Shown here: piece after piece, positions 1 to 9,305 of the stretch
Position numbering within the stretch: the stretch's first letter is position 1
Layout of the letters: every line of letters begins with the position of its first letter
NCBI RefSeq assembly: GCF_004348895.1
Contig: NZ_RRZK01000002.1
Span: forward strand, 248,001 to 312,000
Source of the DNA: Pseudomonas vancouverensis
GTDB lineage: Bacteria > Pseudomonadota > Gammaproteobacteria > Pseudomonadales > Pseudomonadaceae
DNA length: 64,000 nt
Direction: 5' to 3'
Program-made: the position numbers and the translations under genes
The notes under the pieces: generated by a model
What the model saw: only the letters and a program-made list of their open reading frames with translations
Database searches by the model: none
What the model was told of the DNA's origin: nothing

Positions 1-2048
1 TGTTGTTCTCGGTGCTGGCCATCGGTATCTATCGTCGCCGCCTGCCGGAACAACCTTACGAGGATAATCTGCTGGTTCGGGTCGGCCGTCGCACGTTGCG
101 CCTGCCAGGTCGCCGCCTGACCTTCCTGCAACTGATCATCACCGCGCTGGACGTGGCCGCCGCCGCGACCGTGCTTTATCTGTTGCTGCCCGAAGCTCCG
201 CCCTTCGGCGCGTTCCTGCTGGTCTACCTGCTGGCCCTGGCCGCCGGCGTGCTCAGCCATGTACCCGGTGGTGTCGGCGTCTTCGAAGCCATCCTGCTGG
301 CGGCATTCTCCGACACCCTCGGTGCCGCGCCACTGGCCGCTGCCCTGCTGCTCTATCGCTTGATCTATGTGGTGCTGCCGTTGCTGGTGGCCTGCCTGTT
401 CCTGCTGATCAATGAAGGCCAGCGCCTGTTCCAGACACGCCAGACCCTGCGCGCAGCCTCGGGCCTCGCGGCGCCGATTCTGGCCTTGCTGGTGTTCATG
501 TCCGGCGTGGTCCTGCTGTTCTCCGGCGCGACGCCGGAAATCGACACCCGCCTTGAACACATCGGCTTCCTGATCCCCCATCGCCTGGTTGACGCCTCGC
601 ACTTCGGTGCCAGCCTGGTCGGCGTGCTGTGCCTGTTGCTGGCCCAAGGCCTGCGCCGGCGCCTGTCGGCCGCGTGGATGCTGACCACCATACTGTTGCT
701 GGTCGGCGCCCTGCTCTCGCTGCTCAAGGGATTCGACTGGGAAGAAGCGAGCCTGATGGTGCTGACCGCGAGCCTGCTCGGGGTTTTCCGTCGTTCGTTC
801 TATCGGCCAAGCCGCTTGACTGAAGTGCCGTTCTCGCCGCTCTACCTGGTGTCCAGCCTGTGCGTGCTCGGTGCATCCATCTGGCTGCTGCTGTTCGCCT
901 ATCAGGATGTGCCGTACAGCCATCAGCTGTGGTGGCAATTCACCCTCGACGCCGACGCCCCGCGCGGCCTGCGCTCGTTGCTCGGCGCCGCGGTACTGCT
1001 GGTGGTGGTGTCGCTGACCTGGCTGCTGCGCACCGCGCGTCCGACCATTCACCTGCCGATGGCCGAAGAGCTGGAGCGCGCGAACAGGATTCTGATGGCC
1101 TCCGCGCAGCCCGATGGCGGCCTGGCCCTGACCGGTGACAAGGCGCTGCTGTTCCACCCCAACGACGAAGCCTTCCTGATGTATGCCCGCCGTGGCCGCA
1201 GCCTGGTGGCGTTGTATGACCCGATTGGCCCAGGCCAGCAACGTGCGGAAATGATCTGGCAGTTCCGCGACCTGTGTGACCTGCATCACGCCCGTCCCGT
1301 GTTCTATCAAGTGCGCGCCGAGAACCTGCCGTACTACATGGACATCGGCCTGACGGCGATCAAGCTCGGTGAAGAGGCCCGGGTCGACCTCAAGCGCTTT
1401 GATCTCGAGGCCAAGGGCAAAGAGATGAAAGACCTGCGCTACACCTGGAACCGTGGCACCCGTGATGGCCTGTCGCTGGAAATCCATGAGCCGGGTCATG
1501 CGCCGATGGATGAACTCAAAGTCATTTCCGATGCCTGGCTGACCGGCAAGAACGTCCGTGAGAAGGGCTTCTCCCTCGGCCGCTTCAGCGATGACTACCT
1601 CAAGTATTTCCGCATAGCGGTGATTCGTTTCGAAGGACGCCCGGTCGCGTTCGCCAACCTGCTCGAGACCTACGGCCACGACCTGGCCAGCCTCGACCTG
1701 ATGCGCGCGCACCCGGACGCCCCGAAGCTGACCATGGAGTTCATGATGGTCGGCCTGATCCAACATTATAAAAACCATGGATACGCGCGCTTTAGCCTGG
1801 GCATGGTGCCGTTGTCGGGGTTGCAACCCCGTCGCGGTGCACCACTGACCCAGCGCCTGGGCTCGATGGTATTCCGCCGTGGTGAGCAGCTCTACAACTT
1901 CCAAGGCTTGCGCCGCTTCAAAGACAAGTTCCAGCCTGACTGGGAACCCCGTTATATGGCCGTGCCCGCCGGACTCGATCCGTTGGTGGCACTGGCCGAC
2001 ACTGCTGCCCTGATCGCGGGCGGCTTGACTGGATTGGTGAAACGCTGA
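1..2048 (+). CDS. mprF: Aminoacyl-phosphatidylglycerol synthase/flippase MprF, 5' end outside window
   Basis: MprF makes lysyl- or alanyl-phosphatidylglycerol from aminoacyl-tRNA at the inner membrane and flips it, which lowers the negative surface charge. The 681 residues seen here begin inside the flippase part. A run of hydrophobic segments fills roughly residues 25-340, including the conserved SHVPGGVGVFEAILL stretch, and the cytosolic DUF2156 transferase domain fills about 355-665 (ALTGDKALLF, FLMYARRGRSLVALYDPIG). Family members are about 850-880 residues, so some 180-200 N-terminal residues lie upstream of base 1. The TTG at base 3 is not a real start. The stop overlaps the next ATG by one base (TGATG), so the two genes are probably translated together. 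Confidence 0.95.
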   Translation, partial: LFSVLAIGIYRRRLPEQPYEDNLLVRVGRRTLRLPGRRLTFLQLIITALDVAAAATVLYLLLPEAPPFGAFLLVYLLALAAGVLSHVPGGVGVFEAILLAAFSDTLGAAPLAAALLLYRLIYVVLPLLVACLFLLINEGQRLFQTRQTLRAASGLAAPILALLVFMSGVVLLFSGATPEIDTRLEHIGFLIPHRLVDASHFGASLVGVLCLLLAQGLRRRLSAAWMLTTILLLVGALLSLLKGFDWEEASLMVLTASLLGVFRRSFYRPSRLTEVPFSPLYLVSSLCVLGASIWLLLFAYQDVPYSHQLWWQFTLDADAPRGLRSLLGAAVLLVVVSLTWLLRTARPTIHLPMAEELERANRILMASAQPDGGLALTGDKALLFHPNDEAFLMYARRGRSLVALYDPIGPGQQRAEMIWQFRDLCDLHHARPVFYQVRAENLPYYMDIGLTAIKLGEEARVDLKRFDLEAKGKEMKDLRYTWNRGTRDGLSLEIHEPGHAPMDELKVISDAWLTGKNVREKGFSLGRFSDDYLKYFRIAVIRFEGRPVAFANLLETYGHDLASLDLMRAHPDAPKLTMEFMMVGLIQHYKNHGYARFSLGMVPLSGLQPRRGAPLTQRLGSMVFRRGEQLYNFQGLRRFKDKFQPDWEPRYMAVPAGLDPLVALADTAALIAGGLTGLVKR

Positions 2049-3343
2049 TGATTCAACGCTCCCTGAAGTACATCCTGGCCGCATTGATTGTGCTGGCCGT
2101 GATTCTCGGTGGCGGTTACTGGTACCTGAAACGCCCGGCACCGGAACCGACCCTAGAACAGCTGACCCCGGCCGACGGCACGGCGATAACCCGCGTCATC
2201 CCCGGCACCCGCCCCCGCGCCCAAGTGCTGGTGGCAGTCAATGACGAGCAAAAACTCAGCGACCAGCAACTGCTGACCCTGAGCCGCAGCGGCTCGGCGC
2301 AGATCGTTCAGGTGATCCTGCCCAAGGACTGCCTGCTGCAAAGCCGCGCCCTGCAAACCGGCCTGCGTGAGCTTAATGGCCCGGCGACCCTGGTCAGCGG
2401 TATCGGCCCCGGCGCCGTGCTGGCCTGGCGCTGGCTGGCCGAGCAGAAAGACGACAAGGCCCAGGCCGTCTCTGTTGACCTGGCCCTGGAAAAAGGCGGC
2501 TGCACCCACCTGTTCCCGAAAAGCGCCGCCCACGGCCACTGGCTGGTGGCCTGGAACGACAACCCGGACGATGCCAGCGCCGGTTTCGTGCGCGATCAAC
2601 CCAACGCCGAAACCAGCATCAGCGACTACGACATCAACCTGCCGCAAGTGCTGAACAACGAACTGCGCAAGATCCTCGTCGGTGGCGACAAGGCCGCGGG
2701 CGGCCTGCAGATCCCGGTGGTCGAAGTGCCTGCAGGCCAGGCCAAGGACACCGTGACCCTGTTCCTCTCCGGTGACGGCGGCTGGCGCGACCTTGACCGC
2801 GACGTGGCGGGCGAGATGGCCAAGATCGGTTATCCGGTGGTCGGCATCGACACCCTGCGCTACTACTGGCAACACAAGAGCCCGGAACAGAGCGCCCTCG
2901 ACCTCGCCGAGCTGATGCAGCACTACCGGCAGAAATGGGGCACCAAACGCTTCATCCTGACCGGCTACTCCTTTGGCGCCGACGTACTGCCGGCCATCTA
3001 CAACCGCCTGGCCGAGTCCGAGCAGAATCGCGTCGATGCGATCATCCTGCTGGCCTTCGCCCGCACCGGCAGCTTCGAAATCGAAGTTGAAGGCTGGCTG
3101 GGCAACGCCGGCAAAGAGGCCGCCACCGGTCCGGAGATGGCCAAGTTGCCGGCCGCCAAAGTGGTGTGCATCTACGGTGAAGAGGAAGCCGACGAAAGCG
3201 GCTGCACCGACAAGACCGCCGTGGGCGAAGCCATGAAGCTGCCAGGTGGCCATCACTTCGATGAAAACTACCCGGCACTGGCCAAGCGTCTGGTGGACAT
3301 CATCGAGAAGCGCCAGCCGAAGGACGAAACGGCGGCGGAGTGA
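2048..3343 (+). CDS. VirJ/AcvB-family periplasmic lysyl-phosphatidylglycerol hydrolase
   Basis: The 431-residue protein has an N-terminal membrane anchor or signal segment (about residues 8-27) and a C-terminal alpha/beta hydrolase domain. That domain contains LFLSGDGGWRDLD (the oxyanion side) and the nucleophile elbow GYSFGAD, with a late GGHHFDENY carrying the probable catalytic His. It belongs to the VirJ/AcvB family; the Agrobacterium AcvB and Rhizobium AtvA members hydrolyse lysyl-phosphatidylglycerol. Its ATG overlaps the mprF stop, so synthesis and breakdown of the same lipid appear to be encoded as one unit. This agrees with the known mprF-acvB neighbourhood. Function is inferred from family and context. 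Confidence 0.88.
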   Translation: MIQRSLKYILAALIVLAVILGGGYWYLKRPAPEPTLEQLTPADGTAITRVIPGTRPRAQVLVAVNDEQKLSDQQLLTLSRSGSAQIVQVILPKDCLLQSRALQTGLRELNGPATLVSGIGPGAVLAWRWLAEQKDDKAQAVSVDLALEKGGCTHLFPKSAAHGHWLVAWNDNPDDASAGFVRDQPNAETSISDYDINLPQVLNNELRKILVGGDKAAGGLQIPVVEVPAGQAKDTVTLFLSGDGGWRDLDRDVAGEMAKIGYPVVGIDTLRYYWQHKSPEQSALDLAELMQHYRQKWGTKRFILTGYSFGADVLPAIYNRLAESEQNRVDAIILLAFARTGSFEIEVEGWLGNAGKEAATGPEMAKLPAAKVVCIYGEEEADESGCTDKTAVGEAMKLPGGHHFDENYPALAKRLVDIIEKRQPKDETAAE

Positions 3344-3356
3344 TCCACGCCGCAAC

Positions 3357-3395
3357 AAAAAAGCCCTCGCTGCCTGACGGTCGCGGGGGCTTTTT
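3357..3395 (+). terminator. Rho-independent terminator after mprF-virJ
   Basis: A hairpin with stems AAGCCCtCGC and GCGgGGGCTT around a short loop is followed by TTTTT, just 14 bases after the hydrolase stop. Confidence 0.8.
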
Positions 3396-3422
3396 CATTA
3401 CAGCAAACACCACATTCCCCCA

Positions 3423-3527
3423 GTAGGAGCGAGCATGCTCGGGGCGGCGTTCCGACGATGGCGGCGTGTTAGTCAACATTGATGTCGCTTGTTACATCGT
3501 CATCGCGAGCATGCTCGCTCCTACAGG
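3423..3527. repeat. REP doublet (REPIN), variant with TAGGAGCGAGCATGCTCG
   Basis: Two inverted REP units (GTAGGAGCGAGCATGCTCGG and ATCGCGAGCATGCTCGCTCC) flank about 60 bases of spacer. The arms are the GAGCATGCTC variant of the common Pseudomonas REP. Confidence 0.85.
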
Positions 3528-3550
3528 GGAAGTTTCGTAGTTAGCGAGCA

Positions 3551-3592
3551 CAAAAAAGCCCCCACTGCCGCAAGGCAACGGGGGCTTTTTGT
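3551..3592 (-). terminator. Terminator of kup (bidirectional hairpin)
   Basis: AAAAAAGCCCCC pairs with GGGGGCTTTTT around ACTGCCGCAAGGCAAC, immediately 3' of the kup stop. T-runs on both sides allow it to act in both directions. Confidence 0.85.
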
Positions 3593-3599
3593 CAGTGGC

Positions 3600-5501
3600 T
3601 TACATCTCCACCTGCGTCCCCAGCTCAATCACCCGGTTCAGCGGCAGGTTGAAGAAGCGCAAGTTGCCGTTGGCGTTCTGCAACATGAACGCAAACAGCG
3701 CCTCACGCCAGCGCGACATCCCTTCCAGCTTGGAGGCGATGACCGTCTCACGACTGAGGAAATAGGTGGTGCGCATCGGGCTGAAATCCAGCTCGTCGAG
3801 GTGGCAGAGCTTCAGCGCCTTGGGCACGTCCGGCTCGTCGGTAAAACCAAAGTGCAGGATCACCCGGAAGAAGCCTTCGCCATAGGAATCGACTTCGAAG
3901 CGGCGCGATGGCGGCACCCGCGGAATGTCTTCGTAGACCACCGTCAGCAACACCACCTGCTCGTGCAACACCTGGTTATGCAGCAGGTTGTGCAACAGCG
4001 CATGGGGCACGGCATCCGGGCGCGCCGTCAGGAACACCGCGGTGCCCTGCACTCGATGCGGCGGTTGTACGGCGATGCTGCTGATGAAGATCGGCAGCGG
4101 CAGGCCACCTTCGTCGATGCGCTCGACCAGCAACTGCTTGCCGCGCTTCCAGGTGGTCATCAGGATGAACAGCGCGAGACCGGCGACCACCGGGAATGCA
4201 CCGCCCTGGACGATCTTCGGCACGTTGGCGGCGAAGTACAGGCCATCGACCAGCAGGAAGCCCAGCAGGATCGGCACCACCAGCACCGGTGGCCACTTCC
4301 ACAGCAGCAGGATGACCGCCGACACCAGGATGCTGGTCATCAGCATGGTACCGGTCACGGCCACGCCGTAGGCCGAGGCCAGGGCGCCGGAGGACTCGAA
4401 GCCCAGCACCAGCAGGACCACGCCGACCATCAGCGACCAGTTCACCGCGCCAATATAGATCTGCCCTTGCTCGGCGCTGGACGTATGGCGGATGTGCATG
4501 CGTGGAATGTAACCGAGCTGGATCGCTTGGCGGGTCAGGGAGAACGCACCGGAAATCACCGCTTGTGAGGCGATCACTGTGGCCAGGGTCGACAGGCCGA
4601 CCAGCGGAATCAGTGCCCAGCTCGGCGCCAGCAGGTAGAACGGGTTGCGCGCCGCTTCCGGATCGCCCAGCAGCAAGGCGCCCTGGCCGAAGTAGTTGAG
4701 CACCAGTGCCGGCAGCACGAGGATGAACCAGGCACGGGCAATCGGTTTGCGGCCAAAGTGGCCCATGTCGGCATACAGCGCTTCGGCACCGGTCAAGGCC
4801 AGCACCACCGCGCCGAGGATCGCCACGCCCATGCCCGGGTGCTCTCTGAAGAAGCGCACGCCCCACAGCGGGTTCATGGCCTTCAAGACTTCCGGGTGCT
4901 GGGTGATGCCGTAGACGCCCAGCGCGCCCAGCACCAGGAACCAGGTGACCATGATCGGCCCGAACAGGATGCCGATGCGCGCCGTACCGTGGCTCTGGAT
5001 CAGGAACAGCCCGACCAGTACGACCAACGACAATGGCACCACCCAGTGGTCGATGCCGTCGAAGGCCAGCCCGAGGCCTTCAATGGCCGAGAGTACGGAA
5101 ATCGCCGGGGTGATCATGCTGTCGCCGTAGAACAGCGCCGCGCCAATCAGCCCGCACACTACCAACAGCGAACGCAGTTTGGTCCGGTGGCCCGCCGCCC
5201 GCCGCGCCAATGCGGTCAGGGCCATGATGCCGCCCTCGCCCTGGTTGTCGGCACGCAGCACGAACATCATGTACTTGATCGACACGACCCAGATCAGCGA
5301 CCAGAAAATCAGCGCCAGGATCCCCAGAACCCCGTCATGGTTGACCGGCACGCCATACCCGCCGGAGAACACTTCTTTGAGGGTGTACAACGGACTGGTG
5401 CCGATATCGCCATAAACCACCCCGACTGCCGCGACCAACATGCCGATCGGCTTGACCGCCGAATGTTCGGCGCCCGCAGTCTGACTACTTGCCTGACCCA
5501 T
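3600..5501 (-). CDS. kup: Low-affinity potassium uptake protein Kup
   Basis: The product is a 633-residue K+/H+ symporter of the KUP/HAK family in the inner membrane. About twelve hydrophobic helices span residues 20-450 and a hydrophilic cytosolic C-terminal domain follows. Family signatures visible are [15 protein letters not shown] near residue 31, [24 protein letters not shown] and the [13 protein letters not shown] loop. Length is normal for the family. It starts at an ATG at 5501 and faces rimO divergently. It is monocistronic and ends in a strong terminator. Confidence 0.97.
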   Translation of the reverse strand: MGQASSQTAGAEHSAVKPIGMLVAAVGVVYGDIGTSPLYTLKEVFSGGYGVPVNHDGVLGILALIFWSLIWVVSIKYMMFVLRADNQGEGGIMALTALARRAAGHRTKLRSLLVVCGLIGAALFYGDSMITPAISVLSAIEGLGLAFDGIDHWVVPLSLVVLVGLFLIQSHGTARIGILFGPIMVTWFLVLGALGVYGITQHPEVLKAMNPLWGVRFFREHPGMGVAILGAVVLALTGAEALYADMGHFGRKPIARAWFILVLPALVLNYFGQGALLLGDPEAARNPFYLLAPSWALIPLVGLSTLATVIASQAVISGAFSLTRQAIQLGYIPRMHIRHTSSAEQGQIYIGAVNWSLMVGVVLLVLGFESSGALASAYGVAVTGTMLMTSILVSAVILLLWKWPPVLVVPILLGFLLVDGLYFAANVPKIVQGGAFPVVAGLALFILMTTWKRGKQLLVERIDEGGLPLPIFISSIAVQPPHRVQGTAVFLTARPDAVPHALLHNLLHNQVLHEQVVLLTVVYEDIPRVPPSRRFEVDSYGEGFFRVILHFGFTDEPDVPKALKLCHLDELDFSPMRTTYFLSRETVIASKLEGMSRWREALFAFMLQNANGNLRFFNLPLNRVIELGTQVEM

Positions 5502-5792
5502 CCACCACTCCTACTACCCAGACTCGGGCTTCTTTAAAGAAGCACTATGCTTTGATGTGCAGCATGCGCCGTTTTACTTCACGTTACAGACGTTTTGTTG
5601 ACTATAAAAAATCAGTAAAGCGTTACGGCGCGAAGCATAGCGCAGCACTCGTCGTATTTCCCTGCATAAAGCTGGTCAAGTGCGTCTCTCATCGCTAGAA
5701 TTGCGCACTTTTTGATCAGAGGCGTGCATCAAGCGCCCGTCCGTCGTCTTGCCACACCCGGCACGAGGCGTCACAAAACACCGAGGTTAGAC

Positions 5793-7130
5793 ATGTCCAC
5801 CACTCCTGCGTCGGCCAATCCAAAGGTTGGCTTCGTATCCCTGGGCTGCCCCAAAGCACTGGTCGACTCCGAGCGCATCCTTACCCAGCTGCGCATGGAA
5901 GGTTATGACGTTGTGTCCACCTACCAGGACGCCGACGTCGTGGTCGTCAACACCTGCGGCTTCATCGATTCCGCCAAGGCCGAGTCCCTGGAAGTGATTG
6001 GCGAAGCCATCAAGGAAAACGGCAAGGTCATCGTCACCGGCTGCATGGGCGTCGAAGAAGGCAATATCCGCGACGTGCACCCAAGCGTGCTGGCCGTGAC
6101 CGGTCCGCAGCAGTATGAGCAAGTGGTCAACGCCGTGCACGAAGTCGTGCCGCCGAAACAGGACCATAACCCGCTGATCGACCTGGTGCCGCCACAAGGG
6201 ATCAAGCTGACCCCGCGCCACTACGCCTACCTGAAGATTTCCGAAGGCTGCAACCACAGCTGCAGCTTCTGCATCATCCCGTCGATGCGTGGCAAGCTGG
6301 TCAGCCGCCCGGTGGGTGATGTACTCGACGAGGCCCAGCGCCTGGTCAAGTCCGGCGTCAAAGAGCTGCTGGTGATCTCCCAGGACACCAGCGCCTACGG
6401 CGTCGACGTCAAGTACCGCACCGGTTTCTGGAACGGCGCGCCGGTGAAAACCCGCATGACCGAACTCTGCGAAGCCTTGAGCACCCTCGGTGTCTGGGTT
6501 CGCCTGCACTATGTTTACCCGTACCCGCACGTGGACGAACTGATCCCGCTGATGGCCGCCGGCAAGATCCTGCCGTACCTGGACATCCCGTTCCAGCACG
6601 CCAGCCCGAAAGTGCTGAAGTCGATGAAACGCCCGGCGTTCGAAGACAAGACCCTGGCGCGGATCAAGAACTGGCGTGAAATCTGCCCGGACCTGATCAT
6701 CCGTTCGACCTTCATCGTCGGCTTCCCGGGCGAAACCGAAGAAGACTTCCAGTACCTGCTCAACTGGCTGACCGAAGCCCAGCTCGACCGCGTCGGCTGC
6801 TTCCAGTACTCGCCCGTCGAAGGCGCACCGGCCAACGACCTGGACCTGGAAGTGGTGCCGGACGACGTCAAGCAGGACCGTTGGGAGCGCTTCATGGCGC
6901 ACCAGCAGGCCATCAGCTCGGCGCGCCTGCAAATGCGCATCGGCCGTGAAATCGAAGTGCTGGTCGATGAAGTCGACGAGCAAGGCGCGGTTGGCCGCTG
7001 CTTCTTCGATGCCCCGGAAATCGACGGCAACGTATTCATCGACAACGGCAGCAACCTCAAGCCCGGCGACAAGGTCTGGTGCAAAGTGACCGACGCCGAC
7101 GAATACGACCTGTGGGCTGAACAGATCTGA
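5793..7130 (+). CDS. rimO: Ribosomal protein S12 (Asp89) methylthiotransferase RimO
   Basis: RimO is a radical-SAM iron-sulfur enzyme that methylthiolates Asp89 of ribosomal protein S12. The 445-residue form starts at the ATG preceded by GAGG; an upstream TTG would add 27 unlikely residues. The N-terminal UPF0004 domain supplies three cluster cysteines (SLGCPKA at residue 19, NTCGF, GCMG). The radical-SAM motif CNHSCSFC lies near residues 153-160, and a TRAM domain occupies about 380-445. The S12-type RimO is distinguished from tRNA-modifying MiaB by the overall sequence (for example [11 protein letters not shown]). Monocistronic, with its own terminator downstream. Confidence 0.97.
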   Translation: MSTTPASANPKVGFVSLGCPKALVDSERILTQLRMEGYDVVSTYQDADVVVVNTCGFIDSAKAESLEVIGEAIKENGKVIVTGCMGVEEGNIRDVHPSVLAVTGPQQYEQVVNAVHEVVPPKQDHNPLIDLVPPQGIKLTPRHYAYLKISEGCNHSCSFCIIPSMRGKLVSRPVGDVLDEAQRLVKSGVKELLVISQDTSAYGVDVKYRTGFWNGAPVKTRMTELCEALSTLGVWVRLHYVYPYPHVDELIPLMAAGKILPYLDIPFQHASPKVLKSMKRPAFEDKTLARIKNWREICPDLIIRSTFIVGFPGETEEDFQYLLNWLTEAQLDRVGCFQYSPVEGAPANDLDLEVVPDDVKQDRWERFMAHQQAISSARLQMRIGREIEVLVDEVDEQGAVGRCFFDAPEIDGNVFIDNGSNLKPGDKVWCKVTDADEYDLWAEQI

Positions 7131-7133
7131 CCT

Positions 7134-7221
7134 GTAAGAGCGAGCCTGCTCGCGATGCGATCCGGCCCTCAACACATCGTTGACTGATCCGACGTTATCG
7201 CGAGCAAGCTCGCTCCCACAT
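7134..7221. repeat. REP doublet (REPIN)
   Basis: Inverted units AGAGCGAGCCTGCTCGCGATG and ATCGCGAGCAAGCTCGCTCC, separated by about 45 bases, directly after rimO. Confidence 0.85.
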
Positions 7222-7237
7222 GATTTTTTCTGCTCCG

Positions 7238-7272
7238 AAGCCCCGCATCCCCTTGGATGCGGGGCTTTTTTA
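7238..7272 (+). terminator. Terminator after rimO
   Basis: AAGCCCCGCATCC-CCTT-GGATGCGGGGCTTTTTT is a 13-pair stem with a T-run. It lies beyond the REP doublet. Confidence 0.85.
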
Positions 7273-7331
7273 CGGCTATCGTTTGAGATTGAACGGATTC
7301 ACCTCACTCACAGCAAAAGGGGCAGGCGGGC

Positions 7332-7805
7332 ATGCGTCAGCATTCGGTCATCCACACACCGAAACAAAGCGATTTCGAAGAATTGACCCGGGTCTGGGAG
7401 GCCTCGGTGCGCGCCACCCATGACTTTCTGCCGGACAGCTACATTGAGCTGTTGAAGAACCTGGTGCTGACCCGCTACCTCGACATGGTCATGCTGATCT
7501 GCACCAAGGATTCGAACCAGCGCATTACCGGGTTTGCCGGGGTGGCGGCGGGCAAGATCGAAATGCTCTTCATCGATCCGGCCCATCGCGGCCAGGGCCT
7601 GGGCAAGAAGCTGCTGCGCTATGCCCTGGAACACCTCAACGCCGATGAACTGGACGTCAACGAGCAGAACCCGCAGGCCCTGGGGTTCTACTTCAAGCAG
7701 GGCTTTGAAGTGATCGGACGCTCGGAAGTCGACGGCATGGGCCAGCCGTATCCGCTGCTGCACATGCGCATGCGCCACGCAGAACAACTGACGCGTAACG
7801 GCTGA
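7332..7805 (+). CDS. GNAT-family N-acetyltransferase (YjaB-like)
   Basis: A 157-residue single-domain GNAT protein. The acetyl-CoA binding motif A reads IEMLFIDPAHRGQGLGKKLL (about residues 76-95), with RGQGLG as the pyrophosphate loop. It is followed by the NEQNPQALGFYFKQGFE motif typical of the family. The opening RQHSVIHTPKQSDFEELTRVWEASVRATHDFL resembles E. coli YjaB-type proteins. The substrate cannot be told from sequence. It stands alone between the rimO terminator and the pseudouridine synthase gene. Confidence 0.85.
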   Translation: MRQHSVIHTPKQSDFEELTRVWEASVRATHDFLPDSYIELLKNLVLTRYLDMVMLICTKDSNQRITGFAGVAAGKIEMLFIDPAHRGQGLGKKLLRYALEHLNADELDVNEQNPQALGFYFKQGFEVIGRSEVDGMGQPYPLLHMRMRHAEQLTRNG

Positions 7806-7910
7806 TACACAGACTCCACGCCCACAAAAAGCCCCTGCGGCAAAATGCTTCCGGGATTAACCGGCGCCCAGCAGGTACAATGCCTACCCCCTTTTTGTTA
7901 CGGCCCTGAC

Positions 7911-8621
7911 ATGACTGACCCGATTCGTCTCTCCAAACGCCTCATCGAACTCGTCGGCTGTTCCCGTCGGGAGGCTGAGCTGTTCATCGAGGGCGGCTGG
8001 GTCACCGTCGATGGCGTCGTGATCGACGAGCCGCAGTTCAAGGTCGACACCCAGACAGTCGCACTGGACCCGGAGGCCAAGGCCACCGCGCCGGAGCCGG
8101 TGACCATCCTGCTCAACGTGCCCGCCGGCATGGACGCGGACACCGCCATGGCAACCCTCAGCGCCGAGACCCTGAGCGAGGAGCACCGCTACGGTAAACG
8201 CCCGCTGCGTGGCCACTTCGTGCGCCTGACTGCCAGCACCGACCTGCAGGCCAATGCCAGCGGCCTGCTGGTGTTTACCCAGGACTGGAAGATCCTGCGC
8301 AAGCTCACCGCTGACTCCAGCAAGATCGAGCAGGAGTACGTGGTCGAAGTGGAAGGCGATATGGTGGACCACGGCCTCAATCGCCTGAACCACGGCCTGA
8401 CCTACAAGGGCAAGGAGCTGCCGGCGGTGAAAGCCAGCTGGCAGAACGAAAACCGCCTGCGCTTTGCCATGAAGAATCCACAGCCGGGGATCATCGCCCT
8501 GCTCTGTCAGGCCGTCGGCCTGAGCGTCATCGGCATCCGTCGCATCCGCATTGGCGGCGTGTCCATCGGCAAGGTGCCCGTGGGGCAATGGCGCTACCTG
8601 TCCGGCAAAGAGAAGTTCTAA
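7911..8621 (+). CDS. RsuA/RluB-family rRNA pseudouridine synthase
   Basis: A 236-residue protein with an N-terminal S4 RNA-binding domain (about residues 5-50, LIELVGCSRREAELFIEGGWVTVDG) and a pseudouridine synthase domain behind it. The catalytic aspartate motif appears as TDLQANASGLLVFTQD, in place of the usual GRLDxxTSGLLLLTND. The Asp and SGLL are kept but the GRLD lead is not. A late GIRRIRIGG motif also fits the family. The ATG at 7911 is chosen because homologues begin a few residues before the S4 domain; the frame remains open upstream. Which rRNA uridine is modified is not clear; RluF-like or RluE-like roles are possible. Confidence 0.85.
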   Translation: MTDPIRLSKRLIELVGCSRREAELFIEGGWVTVDGVVIDEPQFKVDTQTVALDPEAKATAPEPVTILLNVPAGMDADTAMATLSAETLSEEHRYGKRPLRGHFVRLTASTDLQANASGLLVFTQDWKILRKLTADSSKIEQEYVVEVEGDMVDHGLNRLNHGLTYKGKELPAVKASWQNENRLRFAMKNPQPGIIALLCQAVGLSVIGIRRIRIGGVSIGKVPVGQWRYLSGKEKF

Positions 8622-8699
8622 GAGTCTCCCGGTTGCCCTACATTTTTCGGCGCGGCAGTTATCTGCGGCGCCCACAGCGAAATCATCAGGACCGCACAC

Positions 8700-9170
8700 A
8701 TGATTCATAACGACGTACTGCGCAGCGTGCGCTACATGCTCGACATCAGCGACAAGAAAGTCATCGAGATCATCAAGCTCGGCGGCATGGACGTGGCCCT
8801 GGCAGACCTGGTGACCTACCTCGACAAGAAAGAGGAAGACGAAGAAGGCTTCGTGCGCTGCCCCGACGAAGTCATGGCGCACTTTCTCGACGGCCTGGTG
8901 ATCTTCAAGCGCGGCAAGGACGACAGCCGTCCGCCGCAGCCCATCGAAGTGCCGGTGACCAACAACATCATCCTGAAGAAACTGCGCGTCGCCTTCGAAC
9001 TGAAGGAAGACGACATGCACGCGATCCTCAAGGCCGCCGAATTCCCGGTGTCCAAGCCGGAGCTGAGCGCGCTGTTCCGCAAGTTCGGCCACACCAACTA
9101 CCGCCCATGCGGCGACCAGTTGCTGCGCAACTTCCTCAAGGGCCTGACCCTGCGCGTACGTCCACAGTAA
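8700..9170 (+). CDS. yehS: DUF1456 family protein YehS
   Basis: A 156-residue soluble protein made of two similar halves of about 65-70 residues. Both halves carry the same opening pattern: NDVLRSVRYMLDISDKKVIEI near residue 4 and NNIILKKLRVAFELKEDDMHA near residue 88. This duplicated DUF1456 layout is that of E. coli YehS, whose biochemical role is unknown. Both halves end in a conserved aromatic/charged segment (EVMAHFLDGLVIFKRG and GDQLLRNFLKGLTLR). Monocistronic as far as can be seen. Confidence 0.9.
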   Translation: MIHNDVLRSVRYMLDISDKKVIEIIKLGGMDVALADLVTYLDKKEEDEEGFVRCPDEVMAHFLDGLVIFKRGKDDSRPPQPIEVPVTNNIILKKLRVAFELKEDDMHAILKAAEFPVSKPELSALFRKFGHTNYRPCGDQLLRNFLKGLTLRVRPQ

Positions 9171-9305
9171 GAAGAAGCCCCCGTAGACGCTGGCCAGCCA
9201 GTGCCTGCGGGGTCGAATGCCTGCCTATTCCGCGCAAAAATAGTGGCTCCGCTTTCGGCATCTGACGGCTAGGGTGTAATGACCCTCAAGTCCTCAGGAT
9301 TCGCC

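Noticed and set aside
2153..3358. A 401-residue open frame on the minus strand opposite the VirJ-like gene
   Set aside because: It is a high-GC shadow: the plus-strand hydrolase has clear motifs, while this frame has none and is rich in His, Gln and Gly as typical antisense frames are.
3423..3527. Repeated palindromes as a possible CRISPR array
   Set aside because: The repeats occur as single doublets far apart with no regular spacers and no cas genes. They are REP elements.
4758..5537. A 259-residue plus-strand frame opposite kup
   Set aside because: It mirrors the kup coding strand, is full of Arg, His, Gln and Asp, and has no domain; kup itself is certain.
9172..9214. GC hairpin after yehS as a terminator
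   Set aside because: The stem is good (CCCCGTAG with CTGCGGGG) but no T-run follows, so I did not call a terminator.
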